Shown in pieces: positions 42,663-55,651 of a stretch of 64,000 nt of DNA; the first letter of the stretch is position 1, and each line of letters starts with the position of its first letter. A program made the position numbers and the translations under genes. This DNA comes from Ciborinia camelliae (Eukaryota; Ascomycota; Leotiomycetes; Helotiales; Sclerotiniaceae), in assembly GCA_025890175.1 (NCBI GenBank), contig JANPYM010000012.1, forward strand, positions 913,388-977,387. The letters are read 5' to 3'. The notes under the pieces are model-generated. The model did not search any database. It had not been told where the DNA came from and saw only the letters and a program-made list of their open reading frames with translations.

Positions 42663-45523
42663 GAGGGCTTTTTTGTATTGGGATTTGGGATTGGAGGATG
42701 TTTGTGGGGTTTCTTAGGGGTATCGTGAATGGATGGATGAACATTTTAGCGGGATATCTTCACGGATGGATGGTTTAGTTTGAGATTCATGATACGCTCA
42801 AGGATTTCATTTCGTTTCTGCTCATTTCTTCTGCTCATAAACATTGCGCTTCTTACACATTGCTTTTTTCGGTATGGGATTCTACTTTTTTCGCATCATC
42901 TTTTGAGGGATGGCAGAATAGGTATTAGGGTGGATTACTTTATTTCATGCTTCATCAAATGGATTAGCATTTGGTAGAAAGGGAGATTTAGCGGTAATGC
43001 AATGCATGGTTTTCATAATTTTAAGCTTAAAAGGAAGTGACATCTATGCAGTCGTGATTCTATTTGTGTGTATAGAAGAATCATACATATATATGATGGG
43101 TTAATTCAAAGTGTTGATCATTGTTGATCATTCTCATCATCCATACCTATGATTAAAGTAAAGTAGGTACTATCAACGGTACATTGATTGATTGCATAGC
43201 CAAAATGCAATGCCAAGTGATAAAATGCGGGGTAACCCAATGCATCTCCATCAGCTCTTGCATCTCCCATAACACACAACCAAACCAAGCCAAACCACCA
43301 TGATTGATCATTCATTCATCAGAATCCAAACTATCCTGCAGAAAATCCGAAAAGCTACTCTCCCAAACAAAAATCCCACTACTCCATCCAGAATATCGAA
43401 ACACCACCCACTGCACTCCGATGCAGAACAAATTCCCACCTCATCACCCATCACATAGCATCGCATCGCATCACAACACATCATGTGTTATCCAGCCATG
43501 TGCGCATTTCCCAATCTGGTATCACCACGCCCGAGCGATTGGATAGCGGCACTACCGCCCCATCTGCCTGGGCCATCCTATATGGTAAATGCTGTCCTAT
43601 ATATTGATACCACTGTAAGCTTACCCCAAGCTTACCCAAATTCCAAATCCATCCCCTGCACCCACAATACTATACCATGACTCCATGAGATAATAACATG
43701 ATTATCCAAAGCATAAGACTTTTCTTCAAGGAGAATTGCTGGGTGGTTGGTGGAGGTGCGTGGATGGTATGGTACGTATGCGTGGTTAATCGTGGACTGG
43801 ATTGGATGATATGAATATCCAAGAAATCCGGGAAAAAGCCCAAACCCGAAGCCAACGCTTGTCTTACTCCCGAATACGTATTCTATTCTACAGTATCAAT
43901 TTGTATGATATGGTATATCCCCTCCCCCCAAAAAGGCTAAAAACACATGAACCGTTGTTTCAATCCCAGCCCGTGTGCGGGTCGGGAATCTCGGGACATA
44001 GAAGACGCAGATAGACGGTTTGTGATTTGTGAGCGATTTTTGTCCTCCTGGGAAACTGTGACTGTGGATTGCGAGTCGGTTTCGAGGAATGAGGGGTCGT
44101 GGACTCGCGAGGTTTATTGGATTAACATTAACGGGGGACATATAGCAGAGGTGGATGAGGTCAGAGTGACTCTCGGACCTAAGCGTCGTATGCCTCATGT
44201 ACCTCGTGTGTGCTTCGTAGGATTCGGATATGGATTCGGATTTAGATAAGGATATGCATGAGACTGTGATGGCGAAAACAATTATCAATACATGATGATT
44301 GATATAGGTAGGTATGAAACGATACATTCGGCCTTACTATCTTCAACCCAACAGTCAGTCTGGTGATTAATCTTATGCTTTGAAATCCGATTCATCCCAG
44401 TCTTTGCCCCCCGAAGATCAAAGCAAAATATCAGTCAGAAACCCGAAGTAGGATTCGGGGACAAGAAAAAACAGAGAAAAGTCCGATTCTAGCATGTTGG
44501 ACATCGGGAATTAGGTATATATCACATGAAATAATTTACAACGATTTACATACCTAGGTAATATTACGTATGATCGATGGAGTTGCAGCAGCCGTAAGGT
44601 TCCTCTCGTACCTACGTACCTACGTACTGAGTCGTGCCTGTACCAGCAAACCAGCAAACTCCGATAGCACATGTATATGCGAGATATACATGTACCTATG
44701 TACATCATATGTATCACCAGCTACGAAAACTGAAATCGCAACCAATACCCGGGATTCTGAATCTAGAACGATGTGCAGAACAAGGGGGGAAAAGGGGGGA
44801 TAACAAACCATACCTATATTATGTGATAACCTTATTTTATGTATAAAGATAGGTATGCATGCCAAAATGCATCGATGCAGGATGATTGGCTCTTCCCCCT
44901 CACCTAATATTTCTGCACCCAGTACGATAAAGATCCAGTTACACGTACATACATACTAGGTACCTACGTACATACACGATTTCCAAACATCCGACGGATA
45001 TTATGTTGGGAGCCTAATGAAAAGAAATCTTGGAACGACCAAATGCCGAAAAAGTACCTATTATTGAGTGTATTATACATGCATTACATGCTAAAACCAA
45101 CCAGCAGTGATCATGCATATGCAGTCTTCGCCTTCGCAGCACACAACAGCAACCAACCCAACGTACAACAACAAATTTACCACGATACACACGACCATGT
45201 ACATACATGACGAAGTATCAACGTATCATCTCACCAATAATCCTTCCTCGAAGCGCCTCCCCCATTACCACCCATACCACCCACTCCACCAAAAACTGCA
45301 ATTGATCTAGCGATATTGCGAAACCACGACTTGGTACCACAACCTTGGGCTGGCCACAACATTCATGCTAAAAATGACCGATCTACGGTTTATTAAAATC
45401 ACGTCCTAAGTTTACAAAGCATGCTTATATGTCCAAAAACTGTCCCAAAGAAGCATCATATGATCGTTCCAAGCATTCGGAACCGATCCCGAAAATGCAA
45501 TGCAACCAAGCACGGTATGATCA
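42663..45523. other. intergenic region
   Basis: About 2.9 kb between the 3' ends of the repeat peptide gene and the aminotransferase-like gene. No gene was supported. GTACCTACGTACC words occur near 44608-44630 and 44960-44975. Confidence 0.5.
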
Positions 45524-47672
45524 TCACCCCTTGCTCCGGCCCTTTACAACCTTATTCAAGCCCCAAAAACTTTTGGCTTTCGATAACGTCTTTTCCGGTC
45601 TTTTCCCCTTTTCCTCCGTCGCCCGTGACTCCGATTTTGCCTTTTCGTTTTCATTTTCATTCGAATGCCTTCGTTCCCGGTTTTCGGGCCAAGTTTCGTG
45701 GATGCGTCTCTTGTTAATATCGTCCCAATATTTCAATTCCGTGGCGGACATCACTATTGCGCTATCATTTGATCCGGTTGAAAGATGATGAACTGGCGAA
45801 TGGTACGTTGTTGAATGACTTGTCCGTGGTCTCTCGCGAGTAATCTCATAATCATACATTTCATGTCGTCGTAGTGGACGGTCCCTCGGGTATTGTTTCA
45901 ACTCCATGTTGGTGGGAAGAAACTCCCTAATAGGCCAATTCCCAGGAACTTTTACGACAACCGGGCAAACGACCCCCTGACTTCTGACTTTGGATGATTT
46001 ATTTTGGGGTAGCTCCTTAATGATAGCTGTTTGTCCACCTAGACTCAAGTTTATGTCTTCAATAAATGTTTCCTGCATGAATGCGAGAAATATTTCGACA
46101 TCAGAAAGGATTGACATGGCTCCTAAGCTGGCTCGCACCACGCCCGTAGGCTTACCATTGATTATCTCAGTGTTGTCAGATTCGCTGCAGCGATGACCGG
46201 CTGACCAAGCTCGCTTGAAGTGCCAGGGTGCTACCTTGAGATAACTTGCGATGCCCCCAGGATTGCAAAGCCCCCCAGCTCTTACATAAATGTCTTTCTT
46301 GTTGGCTAATTGTTCTACTGTCGTATACGGGACGTAACTACCGTCCGGGCGTAGAATATTGAAGGCTATAGTAGCACCCTGGGTAGTGGCGTCGGTATAA
46401 GGTTGGGTATTTGTTGCGTCCTGGTAAATTTCGCAAACAGGCCGGCCATTAGAGTGACGAATATCTGATAAGCCCTCGTAGAGACGCCGAGTAAGGAACA
46501 TGGTATGCTTGGATATGTTGACCATTGAACCATAAAGATCACGGTGCACATCGATGGCACAGCCAAGTGCAATGATTGAATGGAACGGCAATGTGCCATC
46601 CTCTAAGCCATCATGAATCGTGGCATCTTTTCTGTGGTAAGATGCTTCATGGAGTACTGTCAGAGATGACACTGTGCCGCCGCCAAAATATTTACGCCAA
46701 GTCAAGATATGCGCTGATTTTCTGCGAACTATCAGAGCTCCTAAATCGGGAAAGCCAAAGATTTTGTAAAATGAAAGGACAGTAAAGTCAGGGGCCGCTT
46801 CCGGATCACTGAAGTCAAGTTGGGTTGTTGTCGCGAGGCCTGCAGCATCCAAAAGGGAGTAAGTATTCTGGTGTGAAATGCGAGTAGATCTTCGTAGTTT
46901 TTTACTCCAGGAGAGTGGTAATCGACGGCCGGTCATATTTGATTGACCGGGAAATGCAAAGATTCCTGGCGTTTCATCGTCTTCCCGTCTCCCCGGAAGA
47001 GATCTGTAACCGAGTAACCAATCCTCCACTTCCTGATCGCTAGTGAAGCAGTGATGTTGTCCATTTGTATGCTCTCGTGGACCAACAAGACTCGTATGAG
47101 CATCTTTATGATAGCCGTACCAAAATGACCCTGATGTCGAGCTCTCTAGCGCAAGATCTCTGAAGCTTTCTGCAACCAATTTGATCGCTGCAGTAGCATT
47201 TGCGGTGAAGACGAGGTCAAAATGCGCAGGATCGGCTCCAAGAAACTTCAATGCCTTTTCACGGACAGAGTCAACGACAAATCCAGAAAGTTGCGCTGGA
47301 GCTGAGGCTGAGTGTGGATTGCCAAAGAGGTTTCCCATCATCTCACTGGAAAATTTGCCAATGAGAGACTTTGCGTGTACAGCTACTCATATGATTAGCA
47401 CTGCTTAATGTAGATAGTCCCCAAAGACTAAGAGAAAGAGTCTAGCCATCTGAATAACAGAAAGCCCGAATATTAAAAATGATGGCATAGAATCAATGGG
47501 AACAGGAATGATGTGGTAACGTCTTACTTGTGCCCGCATGGTCAAGATATGTTTTCCCTGTCCAGATTTAGCGATTGGAAGTTCTATCAGCTCGGAATCT
47601 TTGTGTGAACTTACCTCTCAGCATAGGATACTCTTCTTCTCTGAAGGCCTCGACCTGTCGGTTGTATGCCAT
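45524..47672 (-). CDS. molybdenum cofactor sulfurase-like class V aminotransferase, no MOSC domain
   Basis: Exons 47672-47615, 47557-47528 and 47382-45524 give 648 residues. The small second exon encodes TYLDHAGT, and splicing rebuilds the family motif YLDHAGTTVHAKSLI, followed by NLFGNPHSAS. Other family marks are VFTANATAAIKLVAE, LLDAAGL, the PLP lysine Lys236 in LSFYKIFGFPDLGALIV, and Cys402 in VRAGGLCNPGG, the region of the persulfide-forming cysteine. Fungal Moco sulfurases (HxB type) are usually longer and carry a C-terminal MOSC domain; here the last about 150 residues are instead charged and low-complexity (ENENEKAKSE). It may be a paralogue that supplies sulfur to another target, or a protein that has lost MOSC. 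Upstream exons beyond the chosen Met are not excluded. Confidence 0.85.
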
Positions 47673-50600
47673 AGTGTTGAATTTTTGAAAATTCGGTTGT
47701 ACATAGAGACAGTTACTAAAAAACGATGGTAACTGCCCACTTCTATATGTACAAGTTCGAAGGACTCGGAGCAAGACGGGATAAAAGAAAAAAAGCGCCC
47801 AGACTAATGGTAGCCTGTGACCTAAGAGAGCTCTAAACAGCTGATATTGGCAATTCGTTAACTTGGAGGCACAGCTGTGAGCATTCAGATGAGAGTGAAC
47901 GTTGGCCATGTTGGAGCAGTGGAGCAGGCTCAACGTCATGGAGCTTCTGGAGCGAGCATGGAGGGCTAATATTAGTCATCTAACGTACTGTTTAATCCCA
48001 TCGTTTTGAACCTGTAAGCAGCTGGGGCGTTGTCTTCAGTAAACTCTAAATGCTTACTGTATTAGAGGTAATAAGCCCAAAGCCATGGTAGAAAACGCTG
48101 ACGTGCCGTGTGGAAATAGAACCGATAGCAATTGGATGTCCCAAAAGGGTAGTGGACCGATCATGGAATGGCTGTGCACCAGCTATGGGATGATGCCTAT
48201 CACAAAGTGGTTCCTTTAGCGGATATACCCGCTACCACAAAATTTCTAGGCGGCGCCCGTCACTGGCTGCCATTTGTCCAATTGTCATGTTTCTTGCGAG
48301 TACCAACTGTAGTGTGGACCAACGCAATCAATATTGGACAGACCGCGATCTCGTAACCAAACCTGACGATCTGGATTTTTCAACGGGTGACATTCCATTC
48401 TAACTATCCCATTTGTTAACCGTGTGAATAATTTGAACGAACCGAGCGCAAAAATTCTGTCCAGCTGAAGGAAATAAGTCCAATTCAATTGTAAACAATG
48501 GCACCTTGGAAATTTTTAGTGAACATCGTGATCGATTCATAATTCATTACCCTAGTCATTGAGTAATATTTGTTGATTATAGACCCATGAACAAACTATT
48601 GATCTCAGGGATCGAGATATAAATTGGATGTATGACAACTTCGAAACGTCAATATTACACACTAAAAAGCACTTTTGTTGAAGATTAGAACGCCCTTTCG
48701 AGCAGATAGTTCCACAACGCTGAAGAATCTCCACTGAGCCGTGCATTCTTCGACGATGATTGATGACGTTTCAGAAATATCTCAGCTTGGTATGCAGTGC
48801 CGACATGGTAGTGGATGTTGAGCCAAGGGACATACTCATGATGATGAAAATTCAGCCTTGCTGTGGTAATCAATAGCGTGGTACAAGGGGGTACAAGTGA
48901 GAGATAGACGAGTTCGAGGCTCACGATATTTTCGAGTAGGTACCCAGGTATCATTGTTCCTGCGTTTGATCGTTGATAAGCATAAGCGCTTATCAGTGGG
49001 GAAAAGCTCCCAACGATACTGTGATTGTCAAGTTCAATAACGCTTCGATGCAAAGCAAGCGCTTGCGATAGACATCAGTCTGCGCTGAATGAAGCTGAAT
49101 GATGTTGATTGGTCGAAAATAGATAATAGTTTGCGTGAGGTCGGCGACCATGTCATGAGGTCCCCGATTTATAATATATTGTTATCGTATACAAAGAGCT
49201 TCTCGGAACATACAAAAAAAAGGAATATGTCGTGACAGTCGAGTGTGAATTAAAGTTTAGGTGTTACACGCCTCAAGCTTGCACCGCAACATCGAGTTTG
49301 TGGCGATGTCAATCACGTGGATGTGTGAGCTCCTAAGAATCTTTTTAGACGGAATGAAAGTGCTACAGTGTGGGCACGTCTTTCAAATCTCTCAAAAAAT
49401 GTCCGACTTGGTTGAACTAAAATCGGTATGTCTCCTTTGGGAATCCAGTACCGATAGAGCAATGCCCAATAAAACACGGCAAGAGAGATATGGTGAGAGG
49501 CTCGCCATGTTGATCAAAACCTGTGGTGATCATTTCCACTCATTCAATTCGCATTTAGACGTTGATTATCGGTGTCAATCCATTTGGTGATTCAGTATTG
49601 AATATCACCGTAAACGGCAGTAAGGGCGATCAGGCATGCTCTCTGACTGGTAGTAGATTCCCTCTGTCTCTGTAATTAGTGACCAAGACCTTTGCCCACC
49701 CAAATCTTACCACCCTCTTCAGACAAGCCATAATCAGTTACCCTACCTCCAAGTACTTTCCGTAAACGGACCTCGTGGAGCACGGGACGGTCTATGTGAA
49801 AGTCTGCATACCCAAGATTGGCAAAGGGGATCAGACTCTGCCACAAGACCTTCTAGCAAGGGGAAATCATGGCACTGTCTGTCGTAAGGTCTCCAGTCCG
49901 TATTCCAAATACGTGTAGGATCTCCGTGATCATGTATCGGTCGAACATTGAAAGGACTTTCATCTTCCGAAGCTCAGACAGAATCCCAGGACACTGGTCG
50001 ATGTTGAAAGAGGATTGTTCATCCGATAGTTAATGCTATATGCACCTGATGTGATATCTTCCACTGTAAAACATTTAGTCTCGAGGTCATATACGTTTAT
50101 TTGAATTGATCTTTGGCATACTCATCTTGCCCAGTCAAACCTTCTTTTATCCTGCTATGCTTTGCGAAGCTTGAACGATTGTTGAATTTGATCTTTAAGA
50201 AGGCCCCTCCACTGCGAAGAGATATACAAAAACTACGTGGAGTGCAGTGTGAAAAACGTTGAATCGAATGCCGACATCCATGCTATATGAGAAAACTGCT
50301 CCCGCCGGCACTTGGCCTGCATGATATACCTTCGGCGATTGAGTCCGGCGACTCTGATATTCTCGGAAGAATTCTGGATGGTCAAGATGTATTTAGACAT
50401 CTACGGGACAAGGAAAGCATGCAGGCAGGGTGCATTCTGCGAGGAAGTCGACCTGACAGTCAATTGTTATTTCTGCTGTGTAACAAACATGCAAGAAATT
50501 GATATTCGGCCTGAGAAGGCCGCACATTGGCGGCATGAAAGTACATCAACCGACCACCAACTAAGAAGAAGGAAGAGCAATGCGACGCTGCAATTCCAAA

Positions 50601-52473
50601 CGTGCAAATTACAGTGAATTGATCAAGAACTTAATTTATTAGCCTGGTGGTCTACCATGGCCAGTATAGACCGGATATCCCTTGCTAAACACGACAAATG
50701 CGGACATGCTGGCGCTGAATATTATGGCAAGAGAATTGGGTAGAGCTGATATGGATAAGAGTTTTGATATACAAAGTAGAACGATATTCAACTGAATATT
50801 ATATTGATGTTGATTTCGAGCTGCCTGCAAAGCACAAGATCGGTACAGGCAAGAACACGATAAAGATCCAGATATGCGTGAATATCAAGATTGCTACTGC
50901 AGCGAACATGACGGGATAGTCCGATAGCACCCCCATTCCAGCTTTTGAGTAATTTGATATGCATGGGAACTTGCATGAAGTCCCTATTCTATGCATCAAT
51001 CAAATGATATTCAAAAGTTCCTTTTGAAAGTAAATCCGGTCCCTGCTGGCACCACGACGTATGATCGTGAATCGACGACGTGAATGAAATGTCTCATGTT
51101 CATGTTTCTCGATGTCTATAAAATTACCTAAGCAAGCTCTGTGTAAGATCCACAGGAGTTATCGTGCGTTAGTTGTGTACCGCATCCTCGTGCTTTTGAA
51201 GCAGATGCAGTGTTCCAAATGTGATGACTGCCAATTATTGTCATCTCAAAATAGTGACACTATGCGGTGATTACGTCAAAACGGCCCTGGCATCTATTTA
51301 CCTTCATTCGTACATGACCGCAGATGTCAATCAGGATGAAACAAATAGTAGTTCAAGGCCCAATTTTTGGCGTCTCACTAAGATTTCCGGCCCTGCGGCA
51401 TTAAAGAGACTAAATCAAATCGGAAATATACGAAAAGAGCCATGAGGGCTGGGTGAAGATCGTAGCCTGGCCGAAGAATACCCCAAAAAGATGCCAAACG
51501 AGGAGGAAGGAATGTCTCACAATGATTCGCACGAGGTATGTAATCGCATCCGGCACTATCATGGATGCAAGGTCCAAGTTCATTTTTAGTGCGGTCGGAT
51601 ATTAGTATCATGCTGGCACTGTTCAGCTTAGTTTCCTCGCAAAGCTAAGACGATCCAGGAACAACAGATGTACAGTCGAGCAAATAAGTTATTAAGTGTG
51701 GACGATATGGCTGTCATCCCACCCCTCTAGTTTTCAGTGAGACTTTCTAGATGTTGACGCGTGCGGTTCCTGCAGATATTTTTTTCCAAAACTCCTAATT
51801 CTGCGGTCAAAGACTGAGCATCGTGATTGATATCCCCGCCATTAATGGCTGCCTAAGGATGAATTCCGATTGGCACCAAGGTTTTCATCACCGTTAAAGG
51901 CTTCATGCATCAAGATTACGTGGAAAATGTTGAAGCATAATGCCCTTAATTATGATCGTCTGAAAATCCATTCTTGACACAAGTCCTCTGGACCTGGAAG
52001 GAAAAGATTCAGGCAAGCTAAACCAAGACTTTTGCTTATCAGATTGAAAATCGGATAGATACGACTGTATGCTTCCAAAAATGGCATTGTGATGATAATA
52101 AGCTGGAGGAATTTGATTGTTTGTCTGATCGTATTCGCAATAAGCAATTCGGTGGATTTACCTCCAATACGGCCACCACGGAAAGTCCGAGGTGATGTAG
52201 TTGACCATCTTCACGAAAAACCAAAGAGCGACATTCGTTGTTGGTGTATGAAAAAGATTGAAGAAGGTATGTCGCATCTGCTCATGTTCTTTAGAAAAAG
52301 GTCGTGAATATTGCCGAATCTTCGTCTGCTTTCTGCATTCCCTTGCCCTTTCGTCTGTCATGCTATCCGCGACCCTGCTATGGATCGTCTCGCATCGTCT
52401 CAAAATATCAAAGCGAGCCCTGTGCCGTGAGAAATATATATATTCCATTGGTCAATCGGCCCGTCCAGGGGCT
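47673..52473. other. long region without an intact gene
   Basis: About 4.8 kb. The first part should include the promoter of the aminotransferase-like gene. Many short ORFs occur on both strands but none shows a domain, signal peptide or convincing splicing. One stretch (49680-50095, minus) looks like a decayed coding sequence. Confidence 0.5.
49680..50095 (-). pseudogene. possible decayed protein-coding fragment
   Basis: Protein-like sequence appears in pieces in different frames on the minus strand. One reads VYDLETKCFTVEDITSGAYS, the next (about 49976-49743) RPIHDHGDPTRIWNTDWRPY and FPLLEGLVAESDPLCQSW, and the last (to about 49680) VTDYGLSEEGGKIWVGKGLG before a stop. Each piece runs into stops, and no splice sites join them well. 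I do not recognise the family. It may be a relic of a gene, or chance; confidence is low. Confidence 0.28.
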
Positions 52474-53010
52474 TTAGGTCTCGAGCCTTATGGTCAATCC
52501 AATCAGTAAACAATAAGCCACAAGACTCAGCGTCGTCAAAATAACCACGGCATTCCCACTGGTCCTAAATTTCTTCCTTCCCATACCATCCCCATCGATT
52601 TCGCTGAAGAATTGCCTGTTGCCCTCATACCTCCTATACAAGCTGACCATTAAAACCCCGGCTCCATATGTCGCAAACAATGCCCCGATACTGTAAAATT
52701 CGGCCGTAAAGATCTTCAATACCACCAAAGCGAAACTGAATTGTCCCAAAGCGGTCCGTATATATGCTCCCTCAAAGGTTCTCTGCGCAGCTCGAATTTC
52801 CACAAGTCTATATGTTTCCCAGAAAATGTCAGCCAATACGTACAAATAGGGTAGATACATAACGTAACCCCGCATCCCGCCTTTCGAGGCTGCGGAGAAT
52901 AAAAAGGGGACAAACTCTTGCGCCGTTAGAATGACGGATCGCGCTCGATGTAAGCGTAGATGTAATCTATCTTCCGGATGGGGCTCCAGTACATTCAGCA
53001 TGGAGTTCAT
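52474..53010 (-). CDS. DUF202-like small membrane protein
   Basis: The ORF is open from 53232 (252 residues), but I place the start at 53010 (MNSMLNVLEPHPEDRL), giving 178 residues, because the upstream residues look non-coding and the context of this ATG is reasonable. Hydrophobic segments are GYVMYLPYLYVLADIFW, FSFALVVLKIFTAEFYSIGALFATYGAGVLMVSLY and AVVILTTLSLVAYCLLIGLTI, so about four helices. The segment EIRAAQRTFEGAYIRTALGQFSFALVV resembles the DUF202/YidH pattern (ERTFLAWIRTALA). The role is unknown. If the longer start is right, the extra N-terminus adds 74 residues without a clear domain. Confidence 0.65.
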   Translation of the reverse strand: MNSMLNVLEPHPEDRLHLRLHRARSVILTAQEFVPFLFSAASKGGMRGYVMYLPYLYVLADIFWETYRLVEIRAAQRTFEGAYIRTALGQFSFALVVLKIFTAEFYSIGALFATYGAGVLMVSLYRRYEGNRQFFSEIDGDGMGRKKFRTSGNAVVILTTLSLVAYCLLIGLTIRLET

Positions 53011-53232
53011 GGTGAAAATAGAGGTTGTAGGGGCGCCGGCAGAGGTAAATGAGATTGGATAAATACCTCGAACATACCGATGAATCGGCCCAATCCGTGA
53101 GAAGACATAAGGTTCCAAGGTTACCGCAAGTAATATATACCTAGAACAAGGGCATTTGGTGGAGGCTTTTTCCGAAGAATTCAGAGCGAATGAAGAGGAG
53201 TTTAGAGCACGCCACCTCCAGCTGCATTCCAA

Positions 53233-54086
53233 GGTTTGGAACCCAGGCGGAATGGATTACCTAAGAGCCACTACTTATGCCTGAGGCAAGAAGTAGATGA
53301 TTCGACGGGAGGTCCAGGTGCTGGTCCACGTGCAGGTGAGGTCCACCACCTACCACCTCGATCTAAATCATGCATTCGATAAATATCCCAATAGATTTCA
53401 CACATATATAAATACCTAGGTAGGTACATAAAGATATATAAAAGTTATTTTTTGTTTATTTTGATTCTTTTAACTGTGGGTGGGAAAGTAGTCGTATACT
53501 AATACTAACTCCCGCTACGGAGTATATATCTGCGGTTTGCTCATACAAAATGAGAAGAGATGAAGCTAGGTACCAATGTATCTGCTTAATCCCCGCTTTT
53601 TGGATAATGCATTCATTTCCCTTTCCTTTCGTTTTGTCTAGGCGCCGGCATGAGATTACCTAGGTGCATCCGCTTTGATATCTCCAAAAAGCAAAAAGCG
53701 CTCTCTCTTTTTCCTCCTAAAAATTCTAGAAAACCCATTATTCAATCCAATCCATTTCATATCGTTTTCGCATCAGAAGGTCCCGGTTGTTCCGAGGAAA
53801 GAAATTCTCAAACTTTCTGTGTTCGGTATATACAAAAAGGCGCTTTCGTCTTGTTGATGTGGTCTTCGGTGAGGTTACATTTACAATCATGCTGGTGAAA
53901 AAGCCCTTGTCGCCCTCGCTTTTCCTCCCGCCCTTCCCCCGCTCACATTCTTCCCCAATCGCAAAACTCGCAGGTGTCGATGTATGCTGGAAGAATAACC
54001 AATTTTCCATGCGCCAATAGTCCAGAAACGTAACCGTGATCCATGATGTGCTGTTGTTTGATTGAAATAATATATTCCTTGCTCCG
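53233..54086. other. intergenic region
   Basis: Between the DUF202-like gene and the 3' end of the Zn2Cys6 gene. It contains TACCTAGGTAGGTAC near 53413. No gene was seen. Confidence 0.45.
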
Positions 54087-55651
54087 CTAACGGCCTGCTG
54101 CATGTGGCTGGCTGGCATAATAGACCCCGCCTCCAGAATCTCCATATCCGCCGTACCCTGCCGCACTTTCTTCTTCTTCCATAATACGCTCTCCTCCTTG
54201 ACCGCCGTTCCAGGAAGCGTATGTATCGACTCCAGCTGAGACCTTTGCATATCCGCCAGGATACGGTTGATTCCAGCCTGTATAAGACCCGGCGGACATT
54301 GGAGTTGCGGAATGTGTATATGCTGTTCCTATTGTTGATGCGGATGAAATCTCAGCAGCTGAGTGTGGATGGGTAGTTGTAATATTAGGCGGATACATGG
54401 CGCCGTTGTGAGCATGGGTTCTCGCAGAAGTATATGATTGCGTTGGCTGCGGGAGACCATAAGCGGCGTGTTGATTGCTGTTCTGCATTCCCTCTAAATT
54501 GCCATACGAAACGGATCGCTGTGGTGCTGGCCATTCCGGCTCTCTTGGATTGGCTTCGGGTTGACCGTGATGACCTCTACTTTGCCAGTTTTGTGCACTG
54601 GTCATGTGCATATTGGGGGTAGGGTAAGGTGAGAAGCCTGGAGTCATTGGAGTTTCTTGAGAGTTGGCAGACCAGCAGCTTCCAGACAAATCTGCCGGGG
54701 TTTTGGTACCTGGAGAGACTTCTGGAGCCATCCAAGCGGTATGCCCACCATTGTAGTCAAAGTTTCGCGATGAAGTTATCACTAGGGGATTGTTAGTAGA
54801 AAACACCATCAAAGTCGCTAATACACACCCTTGTTCTCAGGAGAAAAACTCTCGGTCCTCTCCTTTTTACTTTGAGTTCCTCCTAGGTTCTGGATCGCCG
54901 GCATGTTTAGATTGTACGGAAGGTTAGACTGCATATCGGGTAGTTGACTGGGTGGAATTGATGGTGAAGATGATCGAGAGGCTCCTCCAGTTCCACTTTG
55001 GGCTTTGGAACCTCGGCGCTTGGGTTCTGGCTGAGGTTGCTGGTCAACGGGATAGAAGTTGCATTCCTTTTTCAATCTAATGCAATTTGAGCATCGATTC
55101 TGAGGATCTGCTGGGGCTGCTATGCATCTGATTTTGCGACGACGACAATGACCTATGAGTGGGAAGTTAGTATACTTATTAATTTTCTTTTTATGATTTG
55201 AAAGATCGATCACCTCCGGCTTCGACGGACGAGAACAAAGCTTACCACAAGCTACTGAAGTTCTATGATAACCCAGCTTGTTTCTTCTTTTGTCATTAAC
55301 CAAAGCCAAGGCAGCCGCGTCGGTATTGGTAGAAGTTCTGATGTTTGGAGTAGACATTGATCGTTTTCCTTTAGAGTCTTTTGATGACTTTGACAAAGAA
55401 GCTTCAAGGTCTCTGTTAGATGAAGATGGCACTTGTCCATGCAAAGGTGAGTGAGATCGAATTGGTTCCATATGATGATCATAGCTAGGCATCATGTTTT
55501 GATCGAGACCTGGATTCATGGAATGATACTGGTAGGCCATCGAGGAGATTTGAATTGGATTTCCTCTTGGGAAGTTATGATGCGGTAGATCGGCCATGCT
55601 CCAGAGACTGGACTTGGAGTTGAATGGACCTTGAACACAGACTGCCATCAA
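54087..55651 (-). CDS. Zn2Cys6 binuclear-cluster transcription factor, three exons
   Basis: Exons 55651-55246, 55152-54829 and 54781-54087 give 474 residues. The first intron splits the zinc cluster just after its first Cys; splicing rebuilds C135-x2-C138-x6-C145-x10-C156-x2-C159-x6-C166, the full fungal Zn2Cys6 pattern, with the basic patch RRRKIRC. The second intron has a GTGTGT donor and CTAAC branch site. The N-terminal 130 residues are Ser/His/Asn-rich; a Pro/Gln/Lys linker follows the cluster. The rest is Ser, Thr, Pro, Tyr, Gly and Gln rich, likely disordered activation sequence (about 300-474). The usual fungal_trans middle homology domain is absent, so this belongs to the short, cluster-only class. 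The target genes are unknown. Confidence 0.9.

Noticed and set aside
45421..45788. Two overlapping plus-strand ORFs of about 100-119 residues
   Set aside because: They are largely antisense to the end of the aminotransferase-like gene, whose frame has family motifs.
53738..54250. 170-residue minus-strand ORF at the end of the Zn2Cys6 gene
   Set aside because: It overlaps the final exon of that gene in another frame and shows no domain.
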